The notes: generated by a model from the sequence alone, not told the origin. Numbered from the stretch's first letter, positions 28,576-38,122 are shown. The stretch is 64,000 bases of DNA from Qipengyuania sp. JC766 (GCF_040717445.1 NZ_JBFEFL010000001.1:1622001-1686000); one strand, 5' to 3'. Translations and numbers: made by a program.

Positions 28576-29378
28576 CGATCCGTTCCAGAAACCGGGCGCG
28601 CCAGGAGGTAGGCGGCGTCCTCATCGCACGCAATGCCCGATGCGCCTGCCGCGTTCGCAGCCTCGCCCGGCGCCAACGCCAGACCATCCAGTTTCAGATG
28701 ACCCGAAAGCGGTAATACCAGGCACGCGTCCGAGTATCGGCGCCGGATCGCTTCAGGCGGAGAGCCGACGCACAGGTCCAGCAGGAACTTCGGCCCGTCC
28801 ACCAGTGTGGACGGCCGGGCCAGATCGAAGCTGGCAAAATGTTGCGGGTCGGCGGGGCCCCGGTCCGCGATGGCCAGCGCCTCGTCCAGATGCAGCTCGC
28901 GAGGCCTGCCGTAGTCGTAGAGACGATAAGTCACGTCGCTGTTCTGCTGGATTTCCACCAGCGTGATCCCGGCCCCGATCGCATGCACCGTGCCCGCAGG
29001 CAGGTAGAAGAAATCGCCCCGGCGGACTTCATGCCAAACGAGCAGGCTCTCGATCGATCCGTCCAGCGCGGCGGCCTTGAGCTCGTCGTCGTCCAGCTTT
29101 CGCGCGAGCCCGACAGCGATCGGGGCCCCCGGTTCGGCATCGAGGATCAGCCAGCACTCTTCCTTACCGCGCGCACCTTCCGGCGCCCGCGCATCGTCGG
29201 GATGGACCTGCACCGACAGTTTTTCGCTCGTGAAAAGATATTTTGCGAGGAGATCCTGCAGCGGGGCGACCGGATCGAACCAGATCTCGCCGATCCTCTT
29301 GCCGCCGGCATCGAAGGGCGCGGGCAGCACGTCCCTGCCCCACACCTTTTCCACCCTGATCTGCGGCAGCTTCTGCAT
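28572..29378 (-). CDS. manA: Mannose-6-phosphate isomerase (type I, short form)
   Basis: 268 residues. Interconverts fructose-6-P and mannose-6-P, Zn-dependent cupin. Zinc ligands are visible: QVHPDD, the Glu of KEECWLI and the His of AGTVHAIGAG. Further signature YRLYDYGRPRELHLDEAL. It is shorter than the E. coli enzyme, like the compact alphaproteobacterial forms. manC lies 4 bp upstream on the same strand, giving the route to GDP-mannose. Confidence 0.92.
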   Translation of the reverse strand: MQKLPQIRVEKVWGRDVLPAPFDAGGKRIGEIWFDPVAPLQDLLAKYLFTSEKLSVQVHPDDARAPEGARGKEECWLILDAEPGAPIAVGLARKLDDDELKAAALDGSIESLLVWHEVRRGDFFYLPAGTVHAIGAGITLVEIQQNSDVTYRLYDYGRPRELHLDEALAIADRGPADPQHFASFDLARPSTLVDGPKFLLDLCVGSPPEAIRRRYSDACLVLPLSGHLKLDGLALAPGEAANAAGASGIACDEDAAYLLARPVSGTDR

Positions 29379-29382
29379 CGGC

Positions 29383-30411
29383 TCAGGTCTTCGTCACGCC
29401 GGGCAGCTTGCCCACCCGCTGGGCCTCGTCGGCGTCGATGACCAGGACCTGATCACCGTCCACCACGACGATGACATTCTCCAGCCCGATGGCCGAGACG
29501 CGCGGTCCGTCACTCTGGACTATGACATTTCGGCATTCGACGAGGTCTGCCTTGCCCCTGATCGCATTGCCGTTCTCGTCCTTTTCGCGGGCGGTCCGGA
29601 CCGCGTTCCAGTCGCCGATATCCGACCATTCCATCGAAGCGGCCACCATGGCGGCCCGGTCGGTGTTCTCCATGACCGCGTAATCGACGGACTCCCCCTC
29701 TATCCCGGCGAAAGCGTCGGCATCCGGCAGGAAGATTCCGTCCTCGTCCCTACCCCGCGCGACCGATTGACGGATTGCCGAGATCATGTCCGGACGATAG
29801 CGCTCCAGCTCGTCGAGAAAGCAGCCGGCCCGGAAGCAGAACAGCCCGCCATTCCAGCTATAGCCGCCATCGTCCAGATAGGCGCGGGCGCGTTCCCGGT
29901 CCGGCTTCTCGACGAATTCCGCCACGCGGAAGCCGCTGCCGAGGGCAACGCCCTTTTTCAGGTAGCCGTAGCCGGTCTCGGGCCGGGTTGCTTCGATGCC
30001 GAAAGTTACCAGCCAGTCCTCCCGGGCCAGCGCCGCGGCGGCTTCGACGGCGGCGCGAAATGCGACCTCGTCCCCGATATGGTGGTCGCTGGGGCAGACC
30101 AGCATGATGGCGTCTTCGGGCAGTTGCAGGGCGGCGAGCGCTATCGCGGGCGCGGTGTTGCGCCCTTCGGGTTCGATGATGATGGATACATCTTCGTAGT
30201 CGCCTGTCGCATCGGCGAGCAGTTCGCGGTGCCTGCGACCGCCGACGATGATCGGCGGGTGATACAGCTTCCTGCTGCTGCAGCGCTGCAATGTCGCGTC
30301 GAGCATGGTGTCCCGTCCCACGACCGGCAGGAACGGCTTGGGCCTTTGGGACCTGCTGTAGGGCCACAGCCGGGTGCCGCTTCCGCCGCAGAGAATGACG
30401 GGATGTATCAT
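29383..30411 (-). CDS. manC: Mannose-1-phosphate guanylyltransferase
   Basis: 342 residues. Makes GDP-mannose from GTP and mannose-1-P for surface glycans. Nucleotidyltransferase motif VILCGGSGTRLWPYSRSQRP followed by KPFLPVVG; then LVCPSDHHIGD, TFGIEATRPETGYGYLKKG and the FVEKPDRERARAYL sequence. It lacks the C-terminal isomerase domain of bifunctional enzymes, consistent with a separate manA 4 bp downstream. 91 bp separate it from tonB on the same strand. Confidence 0.94.
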   Translation of the reverse strand: MIHPVILCGGSGTRLWPYSRSQRPKPFLPVVGRDTMLDATLQRCSSRKLYHPPIIVGGRRHRELLADATGDYEDVSIIIEPEGRNTAPAIALAALQLPEDAIMLVCPSDHHIGDEVAFRAAVEAAAALAREDWLVTFGIEATRPETGYGYLKKGVALGSGFRVAEFVEKPDRERARAYLDDGGYSWNGGLFCFRAGCFLDELERYRPDMISAIRQSVARGRDEDGIFLPDADAFAGIEGESVDYAVMENTDRAAMVAASMEWSDIGDWNAVRTAREKDENGNAIRGKADLVECRNVIVQSDGPRVSAIGLENVIVVVDGDQVLVIDADEAQRVGKLPGVTKT

Positions 30412-30502
30412 GCGTTTGCCATCGAGGTCATGGCGCGCCTGTGCCCGTAGCGGCTCCGTGTTGCAATCGCCGTCTCGGCTCTGCGAGGCGCCGGGCGTTT
30501 GT

Positions 30503-31252
30503 TCAGCACGATCCGGCGCAGAAGCGTTGCCGGTAGCCGGCCTGCGCCGGGATCAAATCGCCGAACTGGTCGCGTGCCGGTTCCCAGCGTGCCTTTTCCC
30601 GCACCAGCGCGCAGATGCGGGCATTCACCTCGGGATCGGGATTGGGATCCGACACTCGGCAGTCGGTTGCGCGCCCGTCGGTGCCAACCGTCACGACTAC
30701 CGTGACACTCGTGCCAAACCTTGTGGACCGGCCCCCTTCCGGTACCGGAAAATCGCGCGCATCGTTGATGGAGGTCGAAAGGAAGCGCGGCCTTTCGGCA
30801 ACGCGCGGAACGCCATTTCCGCTCCCGGTCCCGCCCTGCCCGCTGCCGGTCCCGCTTCCGATTCCTGCAGCGCCGGTTCCCGCACCCTCGTCCCGGGCTC
30901 CGGACCGGTTGTCCCGTCCGGTCGAGGTCGCTTGTGGCGCAGGCGTCGGATCGGAGAGCGTCTGCGCGGGCTCGGGCACCTGCACGGGGCGAGGCGTCGC
31001 CTCCTGCCCGGGCGCACCCTGTGCGCCCTCGTCAGGCTCGGGAGGCGCGGGTGGCGGATCCGGCTGGTCCGGAGTTTCGACGGACACGGTGGTGAGAGCC
31101 TGCGCGATGTCCTGCTCGAACGCCCCCATCGTGTCAGGTACCAGGAAGCGGGCGAGTGCGTACAACGCCGCGAGGTGCAGGATCAGGATCGCGACGATCA
31201 GGGGGACGCTCGGACGCCGCCGGGTCGCGGTGTAGCTGCTGGGCTGCTCCAT
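30503..31252 (-). CDS. tonB: Energy transducer TonB
   Basis: 249 residues from the ATG at 31252 (MEQPSSYTATRRRPSV). One N-terminal transmembrane helix, a long Pro/Glu/Gly-rich periplasmic spacer (including TGSGQGGTGSGNGVPRVAER) and a C-terminal TonB domain (SVTVVVTVGTDGRATDCRVS). Carries proton-motive energy from ExbBD to receptors such as the two in this window; no exbB or exbD is adjacent. It lies downstream of the Oar-like receptor, separated from it by a terminator. Confidence 0.85.
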   Translation of the reverse strand: MEQPSSYTATRRRPSVPLIVAILILHLAALYALARFLVPDTMGAFEQDIAQALTTVSVETPDQPDPPPAPPEPDEGAQGAPGQEATPRPVQVPEPAQTLSDPTPAPQATSTGRDNRSGARDEGAGTGAAGIGSGTGSGQGGTGSGNGVPRVAERPRFLSTSINDARDFPVPEGGRSTRFGTSVTVVVTVGTDGRATDCRVSDPNPDPEVNARICALVREKARWEPARDQFGDLIPAQAGYRQRFCAGSC

Positions 31253-31315
31253 CGGCGCATGTTCAAGCGCAAGCGCGCGACCACCGCAATCCCCCGCGCA
31301 CAAATCAAGCCAGCC

Positions 31316-31352
31316 CAAAACAAAACGGCGGCCCCTAAGGGACCGCCGTTCC
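31316..31352 (-). terminator. Rho-independent terminator of the Oar-like receptor gene
   Basis: On the minus strand AACGGCGG and CCGCCGTT flank a further 3-bp stem with one mismatch, followed by TTTTGTTTTG. It lies about 23 bp beyond the receptor stop. Confidence 0.8.
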
Positions 31353-31374
31353 GTTTTTTCAGATTTGAAGAGCC

Positions 31375-34300
31375 CTAGAACTCGTAGCTTACGCCGAGCT
31401 GGATCTTCCAGAGTGAGGACGAGGTCGTGATGAACGGATCACGCAGCGAAACCGTGCCTGCCGCATCATCGTACTGCCCGTTGATCGGGGTGTAGACGTA
31501 GCGTCCGTCGCCATCGACATTCGCTCGAACCAGCGCTTCCGAGTAGCCATACGACTCCCGTACATTCGCGCCGTCGTCCAGCAGGTTCAGGAAGTTGTCG
31601 AAATCGACGAACAGGCGCAGGCTGTCTTCCTTGAAACCGAACGCGCTCAGCGGCCCCGGAATTTCCTGACCGAACCGGAGGTCCAGGTCGTAGTACCAGT
31701 CGTTCCGGCAGCTGTTGCGTTCGATCGTCTGCCCACGGAAATCGTTGATGCAATCGTTGTTCGTGATGAACTGGTCGAGTGCATTGGCGAAATTCGCGTC
31801 AGCAAAAACAACATTGGGATCGTTCGGACCGGTCGGCACATAGAACAGCGAGTTGAAGTCACCGCTCGCACTGTCGTTCAGCACCGCCGAAGGGGCGTTG
31901 TCCCAGACGATCGAATACGGCCGTCCCGAAGTGGCCCGGAACACGAAGCCGAAGCTCGTCGCGTAGTCACCGAAGAACGCTTCGCGGAAGTTCAAGGCCG
32001 CCGTGATATTGTGACGGTTCTCGAATTCGGCAGTCGCAACATCGACCTGCTGACGATCCGCCGCTGCGACGATGTCGAAGCTGGAGGTCGCAGTCGAACT
32101 GTTCGAATACCGGTTGTTCTCCGAGTCGGTGTAGGCGTAGCCGACGTTGAAGTTTACGCCACCACCGTCGGTGAACAGGCCACGGCGCCAGTTCTTGCTG
32201 AACACCACGGACGCGATCTTGCTCTCGAAATCAGCACCGTTCGTAAGCTGGATTTCGTCGTCACGGCTGGTCGAGAAGCACGCCGCATTCACATTGGTAT
32301 ACTGCGGCGGACGACCGCCCTGATCGATCAGGGTTGCCGTACAACCATCGATGCTCGGATCAATCGCGCGGTAGATCGGGCGACCATCGACAGTGAAACC
32401 GTTGTTGCCGAGACGCGTGTCCACGACCTGAGACAGATCGACGAAGTCGACCGGGTTCTGGAAGCGGCTGTAAATGAAATCGAGGTTCAGACGCCAATCG
32501 GAGAAGAACCCGGTTTCCGTTCCAAATTCCGTCGAAAGACCGAAGTTCGCGCGCCAGACGGTCGGCTGCTTGAAGTCGGGATCGGTCGACTGGGTATCAG
32601 CGAGTCCGCCAGCGGACTGGTTCGACGCCTGGGTAACGACGCAAGCAGGAACCCCATTGAAGGTATTGCCGGTTGTCACGTCCGCTTGCCCGGTCGGGAA
32701 GCACCCGGCGCGGCCGGTCTGACCGAACCCGACGGCGAACCCGTTGTTCGAAAACGCGTTGGAGAAATAGACCGCCGGATCGCCGCCGGTGAAACGACCC
32801 ACGCCACCCTTGATCTGCGTATTCCGGATGAACCCGTCATTGTACAGGTCGTAGGTCAGGCCGAGACGCGGCAGTACCACCGGATCGATTTTCCCGAAGC
32901 TGTTCGCATTCGTGAAGCCATAGCGATCGAAGAAGTTGGGGTTCGCATCCGGGGCGTCGCCCGAAAGCCACTCGAGACGAACGCCGGCGACAACGCCCAG
33001 CTGCTCGGTCGCCTGCCACTCGTCTTGGATATACGCGACCCAGGTGTTGCGCTTCCACTCGGCGGCTGCATCGTTGATGTCGCCGCTGGCGGTGAAGTTG
33101 CCGTACGCTCCGGCCGCTTCGCCTGCATTGATGGCATCGCCGTCCGGGAAGGTATTGGTTCCGCCGGACAGGATGCCGTTGGCGAAGTCGTCCAGATTGG
33201 TGAACGTCAGCGTTCCGGTCGAGTTCTGCGCGAACAGGTTGAACACGTCCAGCTGGTTGAATTCACCGCCAACCGTGATCGTGTGGTTATCCTGGTTGAA
33301 ACGAGCGAGCGCCTTGATCTGCGTGACCGTGGTGTTGAGCTCGTTCGAGGTGCGGGAAAAGCCCGGGCCTGCCACGATTGAACCGTTGTTGCCGCCGTTG
33401 TTTACTCCGACGACGAACCGCGGCATCGGCATATCGCTCTGCGCTTCACCGCCACCCACAGGGCCCTGGATATCCTGCACCTCGGCGCGGCTGGCACGGA
33501 TTTCGGTCGAGAAGTTGTCGGACCAGTCGGAATAGAGACGAACCGAGTAGTAGTCGCTCTCGGTGCCTTCGGCTTCGAAGCTGTTGAGACCGGTGAAGAC
33601 ACGGCTGGTAAGCGAGAAATCGTCTTCCTCGACGTTGATTTCTTCCAGGCGCTGGTAAGTCGCCTCGAGGCGGTGATCGTCGGTAATGTAGGCATCGATT
33701 CGGCCGAAATAGCGCGTGCTGTTTTCGGCCAGCGTCGTCGCCTGACCACCGGTTTCGAAGCCGTAGACATTGCTCAGGATGTCGGAGAAGCGATCGAAAT
33801 CGGCCTGGGTGACGAAATCGACTTCGTTGGCGAAGCCTTGGCCGGGCAGGCCGGTCAGCTGACTGTCGGCAAGATCGGTTTCCTCATAGCCTGCAAAGAA
33901 GAACAGGCGATCGGGAATGATCGGACCGCCGAGCGTCGCGCCCCAGCGCTTCTCCTTGTAGGGAGCGCCAGAGAAGTTCGTGCCTTCGATGCTGTCGCCT
34001 TGAAGGCCGTCATCGGCGTATGTGAAGAAGGCAGAACCGTGGAACTCGTTCTGGCCCGACTTCGTCACGACGTTGATCGCACAGCCGGTGAACTGGCCGT
34101 ACTGGACATCGAACGGAGCGAATTCGACCGAGGTTTCACGGATCGCATCGTAGGGAAGCGGCAGCGAATTGCGGCTAGCAAACGGCGTGCCGTTCAGGCC
34201 GAAGAGGTCGGATTGGGCGATGCCGTCGACCGTGAAAGCATTCGTGCGGTCGTTTCCGCCAAGGCAGGAAACACGATCGACTTCGTTCGAGCGGTCGAGG

Positions 34301-34806
34301 CTGACGCGCGGATCGATGCGGATGATGTCGCGAATGTCGCGGCTGATGGACGGAAACGACTCGAGCGTCTCTTCGCCGAACGACTGGCCGGGTCCGATCG
34401 CCCGCTGGCTGAGCTGGACGCGGGCACCGGTGACCACGATGATGTTTTCCGCACCGGTGGTGCTGGAAAGGGTGAAGGTAAGCTGCGTGTTGCCCTGAAG
34501 GTTCGTGAATACGTCTTCGACCGTCTGGCCTTCGTATCCGGACGCGGTGGCCGTCACGGAGTACGGACCGCCGGTCACGAGGCTATCCACGCGGAAGGAT
34601 CCGTCGTTACCGACCGAAAGCGTACGGCTCGTACCGGTACGGGTGTCGGTCACGACGACCTCTCCCCCCGGGAGCGGATTGCCGGCTTCGTCCGTCACGA
34701 AACCTTGGATGCCGGTGGTGATCTGCTGGGCGGCGACAGGCGTCGATACCGTTGCGGCGGCGGAGAGACTGACGACGCTGGCCGCCAGGAGATACTTGAG
34801 CTTCAT
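31375..34806 (-). CDS. Oar-like TonB-dependent receptor with carboxypeptidase-regulatory-like domain
   Basis: 1143 residues. Signal peptide MKLKYLLAASVVSLSAAATV; a carboxypeptidase-type beta-sandwich (GIQGFVTDEAGNPLPGGEVV) about residues 32-115; a plug (IIVVTGARVQLSQRAIGPGQ, then DRTNAFTVDGIAQSDLFGLN); and a long barrel ending WKIQLGVSYEF. Oar-like proteins are large outer-membrane transporters or adhesion-related proteins, in some species tied to protease or protein export. Ligand unknown. Its upstream region (34807-35044) has three inverted repeats, so expression is probably regulated. Terminator at 31316-31352. Confidence 0.9.
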   Translation of the reverse strand: MKLKYLLAASVVSLSAAATVSTPVAAQQITTGIQGFVTDEAGNPLPGGEVVVTDTRTGTSRTLSVGNDGSFRVDSLVTGGPYSVTATASGYEGQTVEDVFTNLQGNTQLTFTLSSTTGAENIIVVTGARVQLSQRAIGPGQSFGEETLESFPSISRDIRDIIRIDPRVSLDRSNEVDRVSCLGGNDRTNAFTVDGIAQSDLFGLNGTPFASRNSLPLPYDAIRETSVEFAPFDVQYGQFTGCAINVVTKSGQNEFHGSAFFTYADDGLQGDSIEGTNFSGAPYKEKRWGATLGGPIIPDRLFFFAGYEETDLADSQLTGLPGQGFANEVDFVTQADFDRFSDILSNVYGFETGGQATTLAENSTRYFGRIDAYITDDHRLEATYQRLEEINVEEDDFSLTSRVFTGLNSFEAEGTESDYYSVRLYSDWSDNFSTEIRASRAEVQDIQGPVGGGEAQSDMPMPRFVVGVNNGGNNGSIVAGPGFSRTSNELNTTVTQIKALARFNQDNHTITVGGEFNQLDVFNLFAQNSTGTLTFTNLDDFANGILSGGTNTFPDGDAINAGEAAGAYGNFTASGDINDAAAEWKRNTWVAYIQDEWQATEQLGVVAGVRLEWLSGDAPDANPNFFDRYGFTNANSFGKIDPVVLPRLGLTYDLYNDGFIRNTQIKGGVGRFTGGDPAVYFSNAFSNNGFAVGFGQTGRAGCFPTGQADVTTGNTFNGVPACVVTQASNQSAGGLADTQSTDPDFKQPTVWRANFGLSTEFGTETGFFSDWRLNLDFIYSRFQNPVDFVDLSQVVDTRLGNNGFTVDGRPIYRAIDPSIDGCTATLIDQGGRPPQYTNVNAACFSTSRDDEIQLTNGADFESKIASVVFSKNWRRGLFTDGGGVNFNVGYAYTDSENNRYSNSSTATSSFDIVAAADRQQVDVATAEFENRHNITAALNFREAFFGDYATSFGFVFRATSGRPYSIVWDNAPSAVLNDSASGDFNSLFYVPTGPNDPNVVFADANFANALDQFITNNDCINDFRGQTIERNSCRNDWYYDLDLRFGQEIPGPLSAFGFKEDSLRLFVDFDNFLNLLDDGANVRESYGYSEALVRANVDGDGRYVYTPINGQYDDAAGTVSLRDPFITTSSSLWKIQLGVSYEF

Positions 34807-34904
34807 AGGAGATACGGTCCCTGTTCGTGTCCGGAGGAATGGTGGAGGAGAACAGGCGCGCCGATAGGGCGAGTAAAAGACGAAAAAAAGTAGGTCCGGT
34901 TACA

Positions 34905-34919
34905 GATTTGTGACAAATC
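34905..34919. repeat. 15-bp perfect palindrome upstream of the Oar-like receptor
   Basis: GATTTGT-G-ACAAATC, 7-bp arms around one base, 99-113 bp before the receptor start on the minus strand. Looks like a dimeric repressor or activator site; the binding protein is unknown. Confidence 0.6.
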
Positions 34920-34929
34920 ACAGGTCCGC

Positions 34930-34950
34930 TGCACATCGGTGAAATGTGCA
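34930..34950. repeat. Inverted repeat TGCACAT-N7-ATGTGCA
   Basis: Perfect 7-bp arms with a 7-nt spacer, 10 bp beyond the previous palindrome. Could be an operator or an mRNA hairpin, depending on where transcription starts. Confidence 0.55.
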
Positions 34951-34983
34951 CGGCCAAATCACTGTAAACAATGGAGTTTTATG

Positions 34984-35003
34984 GTGTTGCTGCAGCGCAA
35001 CAC
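34984..35003. repeat. Inverted repeat GTGTTGC-N6-GCAACAC
   Basis: Perfect 7-bp arms with a TGCAGC spacer. The TGC-rich core resembles binding sites of PhaR-type regulators in other alphaproteobacteria, but this is only a resemblance. The rest of the 238-bp gap holds no gene. Confidence 0.5.
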
Positions 35004-35044
35004 AAGTTGGCTAAAGCTCGCCCTTCGTAGTGTAGCGGATCGAA

Positions 35045-35974
35045 TCAGGCCAGATTGATTTCACGCAGGCGCTGCAGCAGGAAATCGTGACTCGAAATCG
35101 GCTCGGGAATCTCTCCGTCCGCGAACGCCGGCAGGGTCTCGATTACATAGTCAGGACGGAAATGCAGGAAGAACGGCATCGAGTAGCGCGCGCGCCTTGC
35201 CGCCTTTCCCTTCGGATTGACCACGCGGTGGGTCGTCGAACGCAGGTGCCCCGCCGTCAGGCGATCGAGCATGTCCCCGATATTCACTACCAGCGATCCG
35301 GCGGGCGGATCGATCGCGAGCCAGTCGCCCGACTTCGTCAGCAGTTCGAGGCCCGCCTCTTCGGCGCCGAGCAACAGCGTGATGGTGTTGATGTCCCCAT
35401 GCGCCGCGGCACGGATCGCCCCTTCCGCCGCCTCGTCGGACAGGGGCGGATAATGCAGCAGCCGCATGACCGAATTGCCATCCTCGACCGTCGGATCGAA
35501 GAAATGCTCGGGCAGTTCCAGATGGATCGCAATGGCGCGCAGGATGCGCCGCCCCGCTTCCTCGAAAGCATCGTAGAGCGCCTTGAAGGTCTCCTCGAAG
35601 CCATCGACTTCGTCCGGCCACACATTGGGGGCCATGAACTGTTCGAGTAAATGGCCCGAAGGCAGGCTGCGCCCGACATGCCAGAACTCCTTGAGGTCGT
35701 GGACCTCGGCGTCCTTGGCCTTTTCCTTGCCGAACGGCGTGTACCCGCGCGCACCGCCGCCGCCTTCGATTTGATACTTGCGCTTTGTTTCGGCCGGGAG
35801 CGCGAAGAATTCGCGGACGAGCTCTTCCGCGCGCGCGATCAGCGCGGCATCGATTCCGTGATCACGGACGATGGCGAAGCCGAACTCGCTGAAGCTTTCC
35901 CCCAGCCGGTCGGCGATTTCGGGAAGCGGCTTTTCCAGCGATACGCTGGCAATATCCGTGGCGGGGGCAGTCAT
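35045..35974 (-). CDS. 2-oxoglutarate/Fe(II)-dependent dioxygenase, isopenicillin N synthase-like
   Basis: 309 residues from the ATG at 35974, 8 bp after GAGGAAA. N-terminal DIOX_N region (FSEFGFAIVRDHGIDAALI) and the C-terminal 2OG-Fe(II) domain: the HxD iron ligands in AAAHGDINTITLLL, the distal His in LRSTTHRVVNP and the 2OG arginine in KAARRARYSMPFFLHF. Members oxidise small molecules; substrate unknown. A nucleoside transporter gene lies 10 bp upstream on the same strand, so a nucleobase or nucleoside substrate is conceivable (inference). Confidence 0.88.
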   Translation of the reverse strand: MTAPATDIASVSLEKPLPEIADRLGESFSEFGFAIVRDHGIDAALIARAEELVREFFALPAETKRKYQIEGGGGARGYTPFGKEKAKDAEVHDLKEFWHVGRSLPSGHLLEQFMAPNVWPDEVDGFEETFKALYDAFEEAGRRILRAIAIHLELPEHFFDPTVEDGNSVMRLLHYPPLSDEAAEGAIRAAAHGDINTITLLLGAEEAGLELLTKSGDWLAIDPPAGSLVVNIGDMLDRLTAGHLRSTTHRVVNPKGKAARRARYSMPFFLHFRPDYVIETLPAFADGEIPEPISSHDFLLQRLREINLA

Positions 35975-35984
35975 GGAAGTTTCC

Positions 35985-37301
35985 TCAGGCGAGAAGGAGG
36001 CCGGCGAGAGCGGCACTCATGAGATTGGCAAGCGACCCGGCGGCGAGCGCACGCAGGCCCAGCCGGGCGATGACCGGCCGCTGGTTCGGAGCAAGGCCGC
36101 CCGTAACCGCCATCTGGATGGCGATCGAACTGAAATTGGCGAAGCCGCACAGGGCGAAGGTGACGATGGCCCGGCTACGCTCGCTGAGCACGTTGTCGCC
36201 CGGTTCGCCCAGTTCGATGAATGCGACGAATTCGTTCAGCACGACCTTGGTGCCGAACAGTCCCCCGGCGAACTGCGCTTCGCCCCATGGGATTCCGATC
36301 AGGTACATGACCGGCGCAAAGACGTAGCCCAGCAATTGCTGGAACGTGACATCCGGAAACCCGAACAGCCCCCCGATGCCGCCGAGCGCGCCATTGGCAA
36401 GCGCGACCAGCGCAACGAAGACCATCACGAGCGCGCCCACTGCGACGGCGAGGCGTACACCCGTCATCGCGCCCTGCGCCGCGGCCTCGATGATGTTGGC
36501 AGGCTTCTCCCCTTCCTCGAAGGTTTCGGCCACGGCAACCTCGTGCGGCCTGCCGCCATCGAGGGCGCCGGGGCCCTCCGCCGTCGTCCCGCCAACTTCG
36601 GCCTGCCGGATCGGCACGGCACCTTCGGGCACCGCGTCGGGCTCGTCGGGGTAGATGATCTTGGCCATCAGGATACCGCCGGGCGCCGACATGAAGGCCG
36701 CGGCCAGCAGAAACGGAACCGCCTGCGTGCCGATGAAGCTCGCATATGCGGCCAGGATGGTCCCGGCGACGCCGGCCATGCCCACGCTCATGAGGGTGAA
36801 TATCTGCGCCGGCTTGAGCGATGCGAGATAGGGCCTGACGACGAGCGGGCTTTCGGACTGGCCGACGAAGATGTTGGCCGCGCTCCCCAACGCTTCGACC
36901 TTGCCGATCCCCGTGATCCAGCCGATCGCCCCGCCAACCCAGCGAACGAGAAGCTGCATGATCTTGAGATGGTAGAGGATAGACACCAGCGCCGCGAAGA
37001 ACACGATGACCGGAAGCGCGGCGATCACGAAGGAGTTCGCGAAAGGGTTCGTCTCCATCGATCCGAAGACGGCTTCGATGCCCACCGTCGAGTAGTTGAG
37101 GAGGGCGATGACGCCGTTGGACAGGCCCTGGATCGCGGTCTGGCCCAGCGGCACGCGCAGCACGATGACCGCCATCAGCGCCTGCAGTGCGAATGCCGCC
37201 GCCGCCACCCGCAGGCGAATCCGACGTTTCCCGTTCGAAAGACAAAAGGCAATGCCGAGGATCACGAGGATCCCGATCAGGCTCGTCAGAAAAGGAGGCA
37301 T
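35985..37301 (-). CDS. Concentrative nucleoside transporter (CNT/NupC family)
   Basis: 438 residues from the ATG at 37301. Multi-pass inner-membrane protein importing nucleosides with sodium or protons. Signatures: FVGQSESPLVVRPYL (the family GQxEAPL-type motif), LMSVGMAGVAGTILAAYASF and the C-terminal YVFAPVMYLIGIPWGEAQFA and FALCGFANFSSIAIQM. A hydrophilic insert of about 40 residues sits mid-protein (EGAVPIRQAEVGGTTAEGPG region), typical of proteobacterial members. Co-directional and 10 bp from the oxygenase gene. Confidence 0.93.
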   Translation of the reverse strand: MPPFLTSLIGILVILGIAFCLSNGKRRIRLRVAAAAFALQALMAVIVLRVPLGQTAIQGLSNGVIALLNYSTVGIEAVFGSMETNPFANSFVIAALPVIVFFAALVSILYHLKIMQLLVRWVGGAIGWITGIGKVEALGSAANIFVGQSESPLVVRPYLASLKPAQIFTLMSVGMAGVAGTILAAYASFIGTQAVPFLLAAAFMSAPGGILMAKIIYPDEPDAVPEGAVPIRQAEVGGTTAEGPGALDGGRPHEVAVAETFEEGEKPANIIEAAAQGAMTGVRLAVAVGALVMVFVALVALANGALGGIGGLFGFPDVTFQQLLGYVFAPVMYLIGIPWGEAQFAGGLFGTKVVLNEFVAFIELGEPGDNVLSERSRAIVTFALCGFANFSSIAIQMAVTGGLAPNQRPVIARLGLRALAAGSLANLMSAALAGLLLA

Positions 37302-37420
37302 CGATCCCCTGCAATGCTGTTCACGGTTCGCCCGCACGTGTTGGCCGGGATTGCGCAAGAGTCAAATCCGCAACGTCTTCCATGCTTTTCATTTCACAAA
37401 TTCGACTTTAGGCCACGCGG

Positions 37421-38122
37421 ATGAACCGACCTGCCAGCGCTCCACCCCTCGCCCCGGCCGCCCAGAACTGGATAATTCCGCGTGGGCTTTTCGTGATGAT
37501 GCTGCTGTATGGCGGCATGACGGTGCTGGCGGGTTTCCTCGCGTTCAAGCAGGTCCAGCTCTGGCCGACGGACCTGGCAGTGGAAGCCGGCATCTTCGCG
37601 TTTCTCCTGCTGGTCGTGATTTCCAGCACCGTTTCCCAGCTTTACGGCACGAAGACCGCGAACCGGATCGTTTGGTGGGGTTTCCTGCCGCTCGCCTTCT
37701 CCATCGTGCTCATGACACTCGTCCTGTCCCTGCCGCCCTCGCCAGAAATGCTCGAGGGGCGCCCGGGCGCGAACGCCGCTTTCGAGCTGGTGCACGGGCA
37801 GTTCTGGCGCGTCGTTTCGGCAGGACCGGTGGCCTATCTCGTGTCCCTGCTGCTCAATGTCTGGATCTTCGACAAGCTCCGCGGGAATTTTTCGGGCGGC
37901 GGATTTTCGATCCTGGTGCGCGGCGCGATCGCGAGTGCGCTCAGCCAGGCGATCGATTCGATCATCTTCGTGACTCTCGCCTTCTACGGCGAATTCGACA
38001 TCACCAACCTGCTGATCGGGCAGGTCCTCGCGAAGGTCACGCTCTCTTTCGTGCTGGTGCCTTTCCTGATCGGAGGCGGGGTCGCGTTCGCCAAGTGGCT
38101 GGATGGACGGCAGCCGGGCTAG
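37421..38122 (+). CDS. Queuosine precursor transporter (YhhQ/VUT family)
   Basis: 233 residues, about six transmembrane helices. Family members import preQ0/preQ1 for tRNA queuosine modification. Seen: SSTVSQLYGTKTANRIVWWG, the conserved VAYLVSLLLNVWIFDKLR, GAIASALSQAIDSIIFVTLA and LLIGQVLAKVTLSFVLVPFL. The N-terminus is slightly longer than usual (MNRPASAPPLAPAAQNW). Divergent from the nucleoside transporter gene across 119 bp, where I see no other feature. Convergent with the antiporter gene with a 4-bp overlap. Confidence 0.92.
   Translation: MNRPASAPPLAPAAQNWIIPRGLFVMMLLYGGMTVLAGFLAFKQVQLWPTDLAVEAGIFAFLLLVVISSTVSQLYGTKTANRIVWWGFLPLAFSIVLMTLVLSLPPSPEMLEGRPGANAAFELVHGQFWRVVSAGPVAYLVSLLLNVWIFDKLRGNFSGGGFSILVRGAIASALSQAIDSIIFVTLAFYGEFDITNLLIGQVLAKVTLSFVLVPFLIGGGVAFAKWLDGRQPG

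Noticed and set aside
33673..34893. 406-residue plus-strand open frame
   Set aside because: Antisense to the Oar-like receptor signal peptide and plug, repetitive R/G/V composition, no start-site support.
35871..37424. 517-residue plus-strand open frame
   Set aside because: Antisense to the nucleoside transporter, very His/Arg/Asp-rich, no family resemblance.
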